DNA of 64,000 nucleotides from Ditylenchus dipsaci. Taxonomy: Eukaryota; Nematoda; Chromadorea; Rhabditida; Anguinidae. Under the pieces are notes generated by a model that saw only the letters and a program-made list of their open reading frames with translations, did not search any database and had not been told where the DNA came from. This document shows, one piece after another, positions 11,301-23,200 of this stretch. The stretch covers positions 62,001 through 126,000 of the forward strand of contig SADC01001331.1 of assembly GCA_004194705.1 (NCBI GenBank). The letters are read 5' to 3'. Numbering within the stretch: the first letter of the stretch is position 1; the number at the start of each line of letters is the position of its first letter. Position numbers and translations under genes: made by a program.

Positions 11301-12432
11301 TCAATAAGGCATGTTTTAATTTCAATTTTTTAAAAATTTCTTTCTGTTCAAACTCAATCAAAAACTTTATCTACTAGGCCAATTGGCGCCTTACAGCCGC
11401 CTGGTAAAGAATGTTAAATGTCGTAACTACAAAATCGTAATTACGTAATTACAAAATTGATCAAAAATACATATAGAGTCTCTTTTTGCCACGGCCCATA
11501 TGATGAATATGATCACTCCCCGCGGGGGGGGGGGGTTATTCTATACTGCAACCTTGTGATGAAATAATATTTATGTGATTTGTAAAATCCAAGAGTGATG
11601 CTAGTATACATTGACAAACTAAATCTAATAGTTCAATCGGTCAATACCACAATACAGTCAAAGCTCGATAAGCCGGCACCCTTAGGGACTGACCTTAGGG
11701 TGCCAGTTTATCGGGGTGCCGGTTTAAAGAGGTTTTAAATTAATTTCAAGACTCGTTAATTTTTTTGAAACGGTCGTCCAACCCTGTAAAGACTTTGTTT
11801 TACTATACTTTGAGCCATTTTTTGTTGCAGTTTAAGTTTCGCATATTCTAGTCAAAAAATCCTCTTGGAAAAATGACACGATCGTTTCTTTGGGCCGATT
11901 ATTTTACATTATATTTTCACATACATTATATTTTCATAACTCGAGTGGAGTTTAAAATATGAGTGAATTCTGAGAGTAAAGAGCATTTTTTAAGCAAAGC
12001 GACTATGCTGAACACGAATTTAGTGTCAGAGATCAGAGTTTGAAAGATGAACACAAAGAAACAGTCCTTTCAAATTTCGCCGTCTTTTCCGCCGCCGAAT
12101 TCACCTCGGCCGTTAATTCGGCCGCTGTTCTTTCCCTCACAAAATCGTATCCCCACTTTATGAAAATTCCAGATGTTATGCCGACTAGTTTTGCCGAAGC
12201 GTACATTGAAGCCATCAAATACTACTGCCCATCGATGCTCGATTTTACTACTGGTCCAAGTGAGAATTTAACAGGTTTTTCCCGGATGTTCAAGGAAGCT
12301 ATTGATAAATATAATCCAAATCTTTTGCGTTTTCAAAAATATATTTACCTATACCATTTTTCTAACACTATAAGGCCACACTTCAGTATACAAGGTATTC
12401 CGTCGACTAGTTTTCCAATATTTGCGTTTTAA
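8395..12432 (+). CDS. Fic-domain protein with altered active-site motif
   Basis: The exon at 8833-9015 (acceptor TTTTAG, donor GTAAAA) encodes IIHKTLFGGLP followed by ARDADLAGEFNKILEWIEDQ and a TLVALSSFAI segment. This matches the order of a Fic core: inhibitory/anchor helix, GxF region, then the helix before the motif. The exon at 11103-11308 continues with AKIVDGNTRLSQLIAA and VKSGFPPALV, aligning with the HPFxDGNGRxxR motif and the following helix. Joining them in frame needs one extra G at the acceptor. Fic enzymes AMPylate or otherwise modify hydroxyl groups of target proteins using the motif histidine. Here the HPF positions read AKI and the glycine after DGN is Thr, so catalysis is doubtful. 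An upstream open frame (8395-8592, coil-like) and a downstream one (12040-12432) may be further exons; neither is recognised. Confidence 0.5.
9617..9730. repeat. CTGGAGCTGGGCAAAA family, partial copy
   Basis: Left half only: CACTGGAGCTGGACAAAAAA, ACTCTATATACATTTTGAT and TAAGGTAAGTGAGTGCGCGC, as at 10181. It lies inside the Fic gene's large intron. Confidence 0.45.
10181..10395. repeat. CTGGAGCTGGGCAAAA foldback, most complete copy
   Basis: The left arm runs from TGGAGCTGGGCAAAAAGATA through GGTAAGTGAGTGCGCGCATC. A GC-rich hairpin (CCCCTGCGCCCC TTCG GGGGCGCAGGGG type) forms the tip at 10281-10310. The right arm returns through GATGCGCACACCCACATACC to GCGACTCTGGATGCAT. Confidence 0.6.
10474..10656. 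mobile_element. pogo/Tigger-like MITE, word TATAACGACGCTC
   Basis: CAGTCGACGCTCTCTATAAC at the left and AGAGAGCTTCGACTG at the right are flanked by TA (10472-10473, 10657-10658). The word TATAACGACGCTC or close variants is repeated at least five times inside. It lies in the Fic gene intron. Confidence 0.8.
11655..11740 (+). mobile_element. pogo/Tigger-like MITE, left end only
   Basis: TA then CAGTCAAAGCTCGATAAGCC, followed by GGTGCCAGTTTATCGGGGTG, is the same word family as 39631-39784. No right terminus was found. Confidence 0.5.
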
Positions 12433-14013
12433 CAATTGAAAAAAGCAGGAAACATGTTTTCGTCTTGGCAAATTAATTTTTTTGTTAAAAAAAATAATTT
12501 TACTATAGATCTTTATAGGGCACCTGAAAATTCTATAAAATAAAAAAGCAGTATAAGACGTCCAGACGTCCTTATTATGTTTTGTGCTGTGTTCAAAAGG
12601 CTTTCGCGAAAAAGCAGAAGATCCGACAGAAGCTGAGATTTTTGCCAAAAGCAATGCAACCTCGAGCCGTGCCAGAGCCACTGCCTCCCTTCATCCACAG
12701 CTGTACCGAAGCGGTGAGGAGAGAGCAAGATTAGGCTGAGAACGAAGAAGATGGTAAGCAAAAATTTGTGTATATAGATTACCTTTAATTTCAAATTATC
12801 AGAGATTTCTGGTGCTGCTGATCGCCGTAGACAGGCAGAAGCTGATAGATTGTACCAAAGGTATGAACCTGACAGTTGCTCAACAAGTGGTCTAGTGGGA
12901 TTAGCACTGATACTAGGAGGGTGGAGGGTGGATGACCAGACCTGGCCAGGACAACACTACTGATGCCAGCTACCAGCCATCAACCAGAATTTCAGACGAT
13001 TACTAGAGTCGGTGGAGGGCAGAAGAAGAAGAAAGGGGCAGCAAGAAAAGCCGATGTGAGAATGTGGCAACAAATGCCAGTAGCTCTCGATTCGCAAAAC
13101 CACCTGCTGGTACAAATGATAACAATAACATTTTGAACTACAACTAAATAACTGTGTTGTTTTTCTAGATAAGTTTAGATTTTTATTTTAGGGTCAATAC
13201 TTTTTTTGTACCAAATTTACTTTTTTTCTGTACCAAATTTTCTTTTTTCTGTACCAAACCTTATTTTCTGTCCGAGACCAACCGAATTCTGCAAAATGTC
13301 TAGAGAATTCATAATTTACGGCATGAAGAACCTTGGATTGCTCAAAATTCCGCCCCGGAATAACTAGAAAACTCTGAAAGTTGGTTTTTCGGGGTTGACT
13401 GAAGAGGGGAGGGTGAACTTTTTGCGGAAATTCGATTAAGCGTATCAGAATTCCAGGCCGATGAGCTCAATCGCTCAGAGTTTCACCCAGACGGTTGCGT
13501 ATCGTTTCCCCGAAAAGTTCATTTCCCTGAAACTACGTTTCCCCGAAAGTTCATTTCTCCAAAAAATCATTTCCCCGAAATGTTTGTTTTCCTGAAAATA
13601 TTTATAATTTGAATAAAGTTGTGTTATGAACAGAATTTTGTTAAACGAATAAATCTCGATGGATTAGCTTATCCCGGCCATCTCCGTGCCTTGTCTCAAG
13701 CTGAAAAGACAATGACTGAAAATCCCCTGTGAATTGATTGACCGATTTTGTAGCGTTACAGGTTCAAATCCAAGTAGAAGCAAAACTTAATTTTTTCTTG
13801 ACAAAATACTTTTAGAGCACTAGGAAGTGTCAGGATGGTTAGCAAACCACCTGGTACCTTTTCTGAACAGGTATCCATCTTCAGAATCTGAAATTTTTGA
13901 TTTAGCTGAAAATTATTAAAATTTATCGTACCCTATCCAGAATAGTGCCCTGAATATGATTTTATAATATACACCTCGCTATAGTATACACTTCAGAAGT
14001 TACACTCTCCTTT
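12433..14013. other. Exon-like stretch then unassigned DNA
   Basis: 12590-12730 and 13020-13150 have more balanced composition and splice-like borders (for example AAAATTCTA upstream, GGTAAGC at 12752). They might be terminal exons of the preceding gene, but no protein family was recognised and frames are short. 13490-13600 contains repeats of CCCCGAAA. Confidence 0.25.
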
Positions 14014-14019
14014 ATGCCA

Positions 14020-14105
14020 CCAGGTGGGGTCAAACCAGCGCTCTATTTTGGGCCACTAAAGTTTTATGATAAAACACAAACGTTTATCCACTGCGCCACC
14101 GAGGC
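14020..14105 (-). repeat. tRNA-like sequence, probable tRNA-derived SINE head
   Basis: On the minus strand, TGGCGCAGTGGATAAACG resembles an RNA polymerase III A box. GCTGGTTTGACCCCACC resembles a B box, about 55 bases downstream. There is no normal cloverleaf or anticodon stem, so a tRNA-derived SINE is more likely than a tRNA gene. Confidence 0.4.
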
Positions 14106-14233
14106 CGAATTTCCGACCCTTGGCCGGGTAAAAAAACTTGTTTGTCGTATTTTTTTAGCCTATATGTGCCCACGTGTATTGCAAATCGACGTAAATTTTG
14201 ATGGCTTGGTTCTCGCCTATTTTTCAGCCTTAA

Positions 14234-14677
14234 AGGACCATGCTCGTGCAAGGCCAGCAATTGTTGAAATTTGAATTGGCGGGGACCCAAAAACAGCCAC
14301 CTACAGATTGAAGACCGAGCCAAAGGCTCAGCAAATCCAAAACTTGGCAAAACCAAAACCCGAAGTCTTCGAATACCGACCTGAACCAGTTACCCGAAGC
14401 GACAACCGACCTGAGGCTCGGCAAATCCAAAACTCAGAACACACGACACTCCGAAAAGGTCTAGTCCATTTTCAACATCGGGATCCAACCCGGCTGAATG
14501 GCATGGGTTCAGTTGAGTACTGATGCTTTACGCTGCACCCACAATTGCTGGGTTTGTCGGAATTAAAAATTGAAGCGACAAAAATGTTTTAAACAAAATG
14601 TCTCGCAGCGAAAAATGTTTTTGGGTCCCCGCCAATTCAAATTTCAACAATCGCTGGCCTTGCACGAGCATGGTCCT
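14234..14677. mobile_element. TTAA-flanked foldback MITE, 444 bp
   Basis: AGGACCATGCTCGTGCAAGG and its perfect complement define TIRs of about 75 bases, ending in GAATTGGCGGGGACCCAAAA. TTAA occurs on both sides (14230-14233, 14678-14681). The interior (14310-14600) is unrelated sequence. Confidence 0.8.
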
Positions 14678-14761
14678 TTAAAGGAGCTTTAATGAGCTGA
14701 TTTTTTTTTGATTTGTAGCTCTGCGTTATGGCTTTCAGATGTGCCTTCACAGTTAACTTTA

Positions 14762-15185
14762 CAGTCAAACCTCTCTACTATGGCACCCCAAAAGTTCGTT
14801 CCCGCCTTGGGTCCGACACTTTTTTTACCTCGATTTTTGAAGGCTTTTGCCATTTCTGTTTTGACAGTCTGGTCCCAAATATCGTAAGGATTCCGATTTC
14901 GCAGATCGTTTTTCAGAATTATAAAGAAAATTCTTCTAAAAAAGCAAAAACTCAGTTTGAAAACAGAAATTTTTGAATTTTCCTGTTTTTAAACTGAGTT
15001 TTTGCTTTTTAGAAGATTTTTTTTATAATTCTGAAAAACGATCGGCAAAATCGGAATCCTTACGATATTTGGGACCAGACTGTCAAAACAGAATGGATAA
15101 AAGACTTTGAAAATTCGGTTTAAAAAAGTGTCGGACCCAAGGCGGGAACGAACTTTGGGGGTGCCATAGTAGAGAGGTTTGACTT
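14762..15185. mobile_element. pogo/Tigger-like long-arm MITE, word TACTATGGCACC
   Basis: CAGTCAAACCTCTCTACTAT begins arms of about 190 bases that fold back almost end to end; the right terminus is GAGAGGTTTGACTT with TA after it. The interior text (GTTCGTTCCCGCC, GGGTCCGACACTTTTT) is shared with 26426-26854 and 36774-37200, although the words next to the tips differ. Confidence 0.85.
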
Positions 15186-15419
15186 TATTTTTAAATTTGA
15201 ATGTTTATTGTCTTGAGCGGAATTCAAAATTTCACACTCACTCTCATATTTTAAGACCAGATGTATAAGCATACTTGCACGGGCGCCCGGAAACTTTCGA
15301 AAAAATTAGGCCAGCGTCGGCGCCAGCGCTCGGCGCCGATTCCAATAAAGCCCGGCGCCCGGTTCGGCGCTCGGAGCCTAATTTTTCTGCGGCTTTATTT
15401 TCTTCTAGGATAGCTAATA

Positions 15420-15674
15420 CTTTCAGCCTATGATAGTTTAGCTATTCCCGCAAGTACAGCGGCAGTTGAGCGAATATTTAGTGTTACAACAATGTTATCA
15501 GCATCTCTCAAAAGTAGAACAGGGAACATTCTCTTAAAAAGCAAAGCCATTTTAACCCTCTTTTGCCGGTTGGCCATATTTTGGCTAGTGATAAAAGTGA
15601 TCCAAAACAAGAATAATTGGTCACATTCAGACATTTTTTTCCAGAAGATAAAGAAAAGTTTGCAAACATTTTAG
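15420..15674 (+). pseudogene. hAT transposase C-terminal remnant
   Basis: The open frame reads LAIPASTAAVERIFSV and then TTMLSASLKSRTGNILLKSK. This is the hATC dimerisation signature (IPaSSaasERvFS, followed by a helix with R and L positions). hAT transposases use it for multimerisation. Only this C-terminal piece is visible. The upstream 15270-15400 stretch, rich in GGCGCC words, could be an element end but has no proven partner. Confidence 0.75.
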
Positions 15675-16003
15675 TGCCCAAACAACAGAAGATGAGATAA
15701 ACGAAAATTGCTAAAAATTTAACCAAAAGTTGTATTTTTGGAAATTTCCTATGACGCGATTTTGTAACTTTATTTGATTTAGTAGAGCGAGAATTTCATT
15801 TACACCATGCCTTTTACTTATGCGATTGGAAAGTACTATCCCTAGAAATAACAATGCATTTTTATTTGCAAGTGCTGAAATATAAAAGCCATTTTTTAGA
15901 GCAATAATAATCGTGGCCATAGTTTGGCCAACCGGCTCAACGCGGTGATTTTTAAAAATCGAAAAATATATCATTTTTCGTCTATTTATCGCTTTTCTTA
16001 CTA

Positions 16004-16188
16004 CAGTCGACTCTCCCAATAACGAACCCCTGAATAACGAACTCTCTCCATAAGGAACACTTTTTTTGGTTTGGTTTGGTTGGATTTTCGATAAAGTACT
16101 TATAACGGACCTTCTCAATAACGAACTCTCTCAATAACGAACACCTAGAGCCGGTCTCCAGGGGGTTCGTTATTGGGAGAGTTGACTG
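16004..16188. mobile_element. pogo/Tigger-like MITE, word AATAACGAAC
   Basis: CAGTCGACTCTCCCAATAAC at the left and TTGGGAGAGTTGACTG at the right have TA on both sides. AATAACGAAC and close variants are repeated five or more times inside. Confidence 0.85.
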
Positions 16189-16559
16189 TATTTTTATTGA
16201 GTTTTTTTCTGTTGATCACGACGTTTTTTTTAGACAAAAACCAGTGTAAAAAATAATTAAGCCACAGTAAAAAATGCGTTATAAGACGAATTTTTGAAAA
16301 GGTAGGCATTTCGCATATTAGATGCGCGAAGTGCAGAAAGCAGAGCTCAGTGACGTCCAAAAGGTGTAAAGTAGCTCTCGAAATTGTATTTTTCAATTCT
16401 TTTGGTGGTTTTATTGGTATTATTCATAAAATTGTAAAAAAAAAATTCAAACACTTGTCCTAAAATAGCTTGAGCTTTTGAATTGGCGCCAAAAGTATTT
16501 TTACCGCTTCGAGCCGGTCGGCCAAATTTTGGACGATTCCCAGTAGAAAAAAAGTTATG

Positions 16560-16690
16560 GAAATTCGTGTTGCAACTTATACCGTATATCTTCTAATGAA
16601 AGCCCACCTTCTAATGAACGCCCATGTCCCGAGGGGTGTTGAAAAATAAAAGCCCACCTTCTAATAAATGCCCATGTCCCACCAAAATCT
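16560..16690. repeat. Short iterated repeat, inverted at 17300-17415
   Basis: AAAGCCCACCTTCTAATGAA / CGCCCATGTCCC units occur here and again at 17300-17415, the two ends being joined by ACCGTATATCTTCTA and its complement TAGAAGATATACGGTA. The hAT-like MITE at 16705-17125 sits between them. Confidence 0.55.
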
Positions 16691-16704
16691 TTATTCGGTA
16701 GAAC

Positions 16705-17125
16705 TAGGGTTGTGGGATGGAGAATTCTCCGGAGAATTTTCTGGATAATTCTCTGGAGAATTCTCTGGAATTCTCCGCCTATTTCTCCGACCGTATGAAA
16801 AACGGAGAAATAGAGAATCGTCTTGTAAGTAACAATTCGTCAGATGAACAGACAAATTTTGTCTATTTCAATGATTTTTTTGTTTTCTGTCAAATCTTCC
16901 GTAATTTCTCTAGGAATCGTCATGGCAAAAGTAAACCATATGGAAAAACCGAATTTTAGAAGCGCGGGAATTTGAAATATTTTGGTCATTTTTCACACCA
17001 CAGGGGGACCAAGACAATTTTCAAGTTCTATTTCTCCGATTTTTCGGAGAATTCTAGAGAATTCTCCGGAGAATTCTCTGGAAAATTCTCCGGTTTCTAT
17101 TTCTCCGGAGAATTCCACAACTCTA
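16705..17125. mobile_element. hAT-like MITE with 8-bp TSD GGTAGAAC
   Basis: The TIRs are TAGGGTTGTGG and CCACAACTCTA. The octamer GGTAGAAC flanks both ends (16697-16704, 17126-17133). Both subterminal regions are made of iterated GGAGAATTCTCC words. Same TIR class as 39291-39465. Confidence 0.9.
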
Positions 17126-17539
17126 GGTAGAACTCAATCAAATTTCAGTCATTAAACAATAAAATATCATCCTCATTAAAACTTCGAAAGCTGGTTTCTT
17201 CGTTTATTTCTTCCTCGAGATTTGCTTCTTCGTAGTCATTGCAGCCATCTCGAGCCCTCTTCTGAGCTCGGAATTTTTGAAGCAAAAATTTCGTCGACTT
17301 GTTGAAAAATAAAAGCCCACCTTCTAATGAACGCCCACCTTCTAATAAACGCCCATGTCCCGAGGAGGGTTGAAAAATAAAAGCCCATGGGCTTTTAATA
17401 GAAGATATACGGTATATTGATTTTGGACATTTTGTCACGTTTTTACAATGAACTATCGCTGCATTTAGTACCAAAATAATGGTGAGATTTTAATCTTTCT
17501 TTTTTTTTCAATCATTAAGCTATATGTCATGTCTACACA

Positions 17540-17905
17540 AAGTTATGGCCTGTAGAATGCCAGGGTAGGACATTTGAAAAATCCCTACTTCAACCAACAA
17601 TGTGTGATTTATCTCAACTTTTAAAAACCAAAAAGTTTATGTTTGGTATTATTAGAAAGCTGAACTCTTGGCGGTCATTTCGGTGTATTATCAGCAATGG
17701 TGCAGTATGACCATCGGGGCGCATTGATTGAAAACTTGCGGTTATCCACTTGTATTTTGACTATGCCAAATTTGTTAACTTCCAAGACCTTTTTCACCCA
17801 CTTGATCCATCATCGAGGCGGCAAGGACCCGCACCATGATGTTCAGCTTTAAATTCTGCGTCAGAATTAGCAAATTTTACAACCGGCCGTTCTCCTGTTA
17901 AACAA
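17540..17905 (-). repeat. Dispersed repeat, inverted copy of 5210-5590
   Basis: Reverse-complement copy containing CAGTATGACCATCGGGGCGC and GACCCGCACCATGATGTTCA. The two copies differ at scattered positions. Confidence 0.7.
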
Positions 17906-18184
17906 AATATGGCATTTAAAAATTTTTTTTTTAAATGCACGAAATTGGACCAGAAAGTACCGTTGGCTAAAGTTTCTTATTCCAAGTCTCCCTAAAAGTG
18001 TGTTTTGACTACTTTTAACTTCTCCGGTCGTCGTTAGGCTAAAAAGATGTTTTTAAGTGGCGGAATGACATTTTGAAAAAAAATTCTGACCAAAATTTCG
18101 ACTTTTTGCCTTGGGGCACAAAGGCAGGTCAACCACAAAGGGTACCTAAACCGCCCAAAAAGATTAGATTGTACATTGTTTTTT

Positions 18185-18370
18185 ATTGGTTCCTACTGCG
18201 TAAACAAACTCTGGTATGCATGCTTTTTTTAAGTCACCTTAGAGTAATTTGTGTCTCAGTTATGCGCATCTCAGCTCCAAGCCCCCTCCGAAGGGGTTGT
18301 GGGCTTGCGAGTTAGAGATGCGCGTACTCACTTACTTTAGACATGATTCCGAGAGCACTCTTGATCGAAA
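18185..18370. repeat. CTGGAGCTGGGCAAAA family, GC-tip copy
   Basis: CAAACTCTGGTATGCATGC leads to a short GC-rich hairpin (GCCCCCTCCGAAGGGG), then GATGCGCGTACTCACTTAC and ACATGATTCCGAG, as in the 10181 copy read from the other strand. Confidence 0.45.
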
Positions 18371-18377
18371 ACGTTAA

Positions 18378-19145
18378 AGGATGACCGACTTTAGGAAGGG
18401 GGGGGGTGGTATTTTGACTAGAAAATGGGTTTTCGCAAGCTTTAGTTAATTTGATTTTTGTTTTTTACCTCTTAATTTTTTGACAGCAATCGATATTACT
18501 ACGGATCCACCCGACAAAAAACTCATTAGATCACAATTTCGAAGTAACTTTTTTTTCGATAAAATTTGCCTTGGCTCAATTCAGTGGCGTCCTTGTAGTT
18601 TTCGGTTACGTTTCAGAACTTACGTTTTTATCGGTAGTCTAGTGGACACGATTATATACAAACTCATGCTCAAAATGATGCTAGAAAGCAGAGCTACGTT
18701 TTGAGTATAAGGCTGTAATTTGCGAAAAAAGCAAGAGTTCTTGAAAAATGCCAAAAGTCCCAAAAGCATGGATTTTTTTTAGAATTTTGGTTTTTTCGTA
18801 AATTTTCATACACAACCTTATACTCAAAACGTAGCTCTGCTTTCTATCGTCATTTGACTACAAACTTGTATGTAATAATTTGTGCTATAGCACCGATAAA
18901 AACGTAAATTCTGAGACAGCTCCGAAAACTACCATGATGCCCCTGAATTGGACCAGGGCAAATTTTTCGGAAAAAAATTTATTTCAAAATTGTGATCTGA
19001 TATGTTTTTGCCGGGTGGATTCATAGTAATATTGATTGGCGTGAATAAATTAAGGAGTTAAAAAAAAATAGAATAAGTTAAACTTGCAAAATTCCATTTT
19101 CGACTCAAAATAAGCAACACCTCCCCCCCTAAAGTCTGTCATCCT
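18378..19145. mobile_element. TTAA-flanked palindromic element, 768 bp
   Basis: AGGATGACCGACTTTAGG and its near complement end the element; TTAA lies at 18374-18377 and 19146-19149. Arms of more than 300 bases include AAGCAGAGCTACGTTTTGAG and its complement. Terminal polyG/polyC runs sit just inside each end. Confidence 0.75.
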
Positions 19146-19149
19146 TTAA

Positions 19150-20254
19150 TAGAGGCTCTTTTTGCCAATTTGACCAAAATGTTTTAATAAATAAACATTA
19201 TCGTTGGCGTGAAAACGCTATTATAAAATATTTACTCTAACGACAGCGATGACGATAACGACAACGTTTATAAAAGAGCCATTAGAATACGTCTATGTAT
19301 GGTGGTCCTCCAAGGCAAAAAATTAAAACGTTTTTTTTTCTCGAAAGTGTCCGTCCGCCATCCAAAAATATTTTTTCTAGTTTAATAACGGCCGGGGATT
19401 TCAAAAAGTGGTAAAACATACTTTGGGGGCTTGGTATAAGGATCTCGTGGCATACCATTAACTGGTCCTCCAAGAAAAATTTATCCTGCAACGAATTCTC
19501 TGTTCAACTTTCTTAAAGAAAATTATAATTTCACTGGTGTTTAAAATAAGGAAATATTTCAGAAAATAGCAAATGTGTTTCTCTAATTGTCTAACTAATT
19601 TCAAACAGAACAGAACCGGCTATTAGGCAATATGGTAAGATTGTAAAAAGACATATTACTGTGCTTTCAAAACAAAACGGAAACAAGTAGTGTTTTCTTA
19701 ATTTTGTTGAAAGTTTTGTGCTAGACCCGACAAAAGTTTTTTGTTTAAGTTATCAAAAGTGGTCTAAGGTTAATCAATGCAGTCAAATTTTTATAAAAGG
19801 AACCGGCCAAACACTGCCCTTATATAATTATATCAAGGTGTTCTTTGATATAAGTTCAAATGTACAAAAAGCAATAATGGAGCTTTTCCTTGTATAGGGT
19901 GTCCTTACAAGAGCATTGACTGTAAAAGATTTGAGAAAAACAAAATAGCTGACGCTGTGTTATGTCCTTTTGTTAAAGATTTTTGAATTAAAATCTAACA
20001 AGAAAATTGTTTGAAAGAAATGAGAATATTAAATTAGGCAACGGAAAAATAACCGGCTTAGGCCTAACAAGATGCCAACGACTAGAACACATCTACATAA
20101 AATCTCACCGATAAATTGTTCTATATCTTTTGAGCTTTAAATTATGCTTTTTGGAACATTTCCGAAGGGGTGAAAACGAAATGTATATCGTGAATTGGTC
20201 CAATGGTCAAATTTGTAATACTAATTTATACGAAAATCACTTTTGAAATTGCAG
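19150..20254. other. Region upstream of the RRM gene
   Basis: No domain seen. An ATG directly followed by GTAAGA at about 19631 could be a very short first exon of the RRM gene, because the first recognised exon opens in phase 0 without its own clear start. This is only a suggestion. Confidence 0.3.
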
Positions 20255-23200
20255 AGCCGTCTGATCCCAAACAATCGGCAGTTATACAGACTGGTTAGCC
20301 ACCTAAAAGTTGGTGTTAGCTGCAAATATATGTGCCATCGACAATTCCACCGACTATATGTGCGAGACCTGGCGGAGGAGACAACCAGTAGCACAGTTTT
20401 TAAGTTCTACTCCAAGTTTGGATCGATTCGTGACTTTGTGTTTGTGGACGAGGCATCAAGCTCACCACGACAAGCCGTTGTTTGCTTTCAGTTCCGGGAG
20501 GAAGTTAGTTTAATCTTTTTTATTTGGTCTGTTTTAAATATAAAAAAAGCTTTTTTTGCAAAAAAAAACTTAAAAAAGGTTAAAAATATTTTTTTTTCCT
20601 CGTGACTTAGTTGGCTAAGCGCCATCTCAAAAAAAAATTCTATCATTAATAGACTTCTCAAAATATCATTCTTTTAATTTGCCTAACCCAAAATTATTAG
20701 GCAGCCAAAGCGATGTTCTCGCTACCACACACAATCGACGGCAAGCAAGTGGTGATAAGCTATACGCCAAGCCGGTTCACCCTCTTTGTCAGTCAATTGA
20801 ACCCCACAACCACTGAAAATGGTCTCCAAGAATACTTTTCCCAATTTGGGCCTGTGGACGAGATCAAGTTAGTTCGCGACAAAGACACAAAGAGGTCCTG
20901 TGGATTTGCTTATGTTTCCTACTATTCTCAACAAGCTGTGCGTTTTCCATGATATTATTTGGACAAACAAAAAATGTGGATTTCCAATTTAGTTGCAAAA
21001 AGCATTGGAGACCAAACCCCACCTGGTGGACAACCACGAAGTGCATGCTCGCCTTTTAAGGGCTAAAGACTGTACTATGTTTGTTGGGCTGTTGGCAGCA
21101 AATACTACAGAGCAGTCCCTCAAAAACTATTTTGCAAGGTTTGGCACGGTGATTTACACCAGGATTAGAAAAGACCCAGCTACGGGTCAGTCCAGATGTT
21201 GTGGCTATGTTTCTTTTGCCGCTAAAAAAGAGGTCAGCTATGTTTTAAGTGAATTTTTTTTGTAAGATTTTGGCTGTACTAACGCAAAAAAATATTTGGA
21301 GTGTTAAGAAATGAGGTTGGCAGTATTTTTTGAAAATTATTAGGTTAATTATATGCTACACTTTTTGATTTCGCCCAGGGCAGAATTATTCAACCTCCTG
21401 TAAATCGGAAAAATGATGGGTAGATCTTGAGATTTTGGGTGCTTAGCCAAAAAAACAGCTTTGCAAAATGTTTACTCTGTGATGAGATACAGACCCTCAA
21501 AGTTGATATGTGGAACATAATTAGAAAAAATACGGTAATTTTGCATGAGTGAATTTTCTTGAGATTGGTCAACCCTGTATCTGCTTATAAAAGCTAGAGT
21601 TGGCCAAAAAGTGTGATAAAAATGTTTGCCTAATTATGTACATACACTTGTACATAAAACTGTGCACTTTTTCGAAAAAATCTTGTTATTTTTTCGTTCG
21701 TCTATGCTTATATTTAAAAAAAAGTTTTTAGTTGGAAGCAGCAGTAGCAACCAGAGAACACGAGATCGATGGAAAGTCAGTGACTGTTACCGCCCACTCT
21801 TCGAGTGGTTGTCGACTACACAGATCTAGTCAGACCACATTGTTTCTCAAAAATCTGTCACCCAACACTGATGAGGATAGCCTGGAGAAGTTCTACTCCA
21901 GATATGGGTTTATGCTTGAGAACACTCTGCTCAGAGATCCTGCTAGTAAACGCTCTAGGAATTGCGCCTTTGTATCTTACTCTGCTAAAGAAGAGGTGAC
22001 TTAACTATTTAAAAAGTATGAATCTACAGCTTTTATTTAGGCAGAATCAGCCCTAAAGTCTCGACCACACACCCTAGATGGTAAAGTGATCGAAGTTTAC
22101 CCACACGACCCTCTTTGCAAATTGAGAGGAAAGACCCTGCTTGTCGGCCGCCTACCTATCCATGTCACTTCAAGAGCACTGCTCAAGTTTTACTCTAGGT
22201 TTGGAGGAGTGCTCAACTGCAAGATAAGACGAGACCAAACTAGAAGGACTGGATTTTTAAATGCCTTGGTTTATTTCACTTCAAATGATGGGGTAAAAAT
22301 TGTATTTAAGCTTATGGATCGTATATAATCATGCTGCAGAAAATTGCAAATCTGCTGTCCAAATTGAAATGACGCCAATTTTGGCAACAGAATTTTTATT
22401 TTCGGCAGCAAATTTCAAATTTTCGGCATCATAATTAAATGTAAGGAGTAGTACAAGGGCCAAGTATTCGCCGGGTACTAGTAGTCTAGTACCCCTTTTT
22501 GGCCAGGTAGCCGTAAGTTCGTAGCAAAAAGAGTATTAGCCATAGCCTGAAAAACCCTATTCTCTCCTAATGGAAACCGTGCAGAGAGAACCCTCACCCT
22601 GAAGAAACAAAGAAACAAAATTGGGCCTTGTACTACTGTAAGGCATTATAAGCCCGTTTGTTTTTAAGCATATTTAGCCCTCCGCTGCTCATGCGTAGTA
22701 ATTGCAGCTTTCTACTCACAAGGAAGGACCCTGACTGTGACCTGGGCGATTTCAATAATTCTTCATGCGCATATTATTGTACAGCGTGCCCAAATCCCAT
22801 GTGAATTTGGCTCCCCACCTCTGAAAGCTAACAAAAATTTTAGGAATGACACAATGAATGAAAACTATGATAGGGTATCAAGGTGTTTTTACAGCATTAA
22901 GTGACCCCTTTACCACACTTTGTTGATCTTGAGCTGGGAGCCAAATTTGTCAGGAATTTGAACATGCTCTATAAGAATACGTAGAAAAAAATTCTCATCG
23001 AAGAGTCCCCAGGTCAACGTCAGGGTTCCTACCCTGTCCGAAATTTTCGCTGAATACGATGGTTAAAATTTTTTTAAAATTCGGTATCTGCAGGTCATCT
23101 GCCCCTCTAAACTGTTGAATTTTGAATTCCTCTCAAGACAATAAATATTTAAATTTTGATAGTCTGAAGATTTGAATAATTATTGTCTTGAAAGGAATTT

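Noticed and set aside
12040..12432. Independent gene from the 130-codon frame
   Set aside because: It could be a further exon of the Fic gene, but no family or splice evidence decides it; left inside that entry as uncertain.
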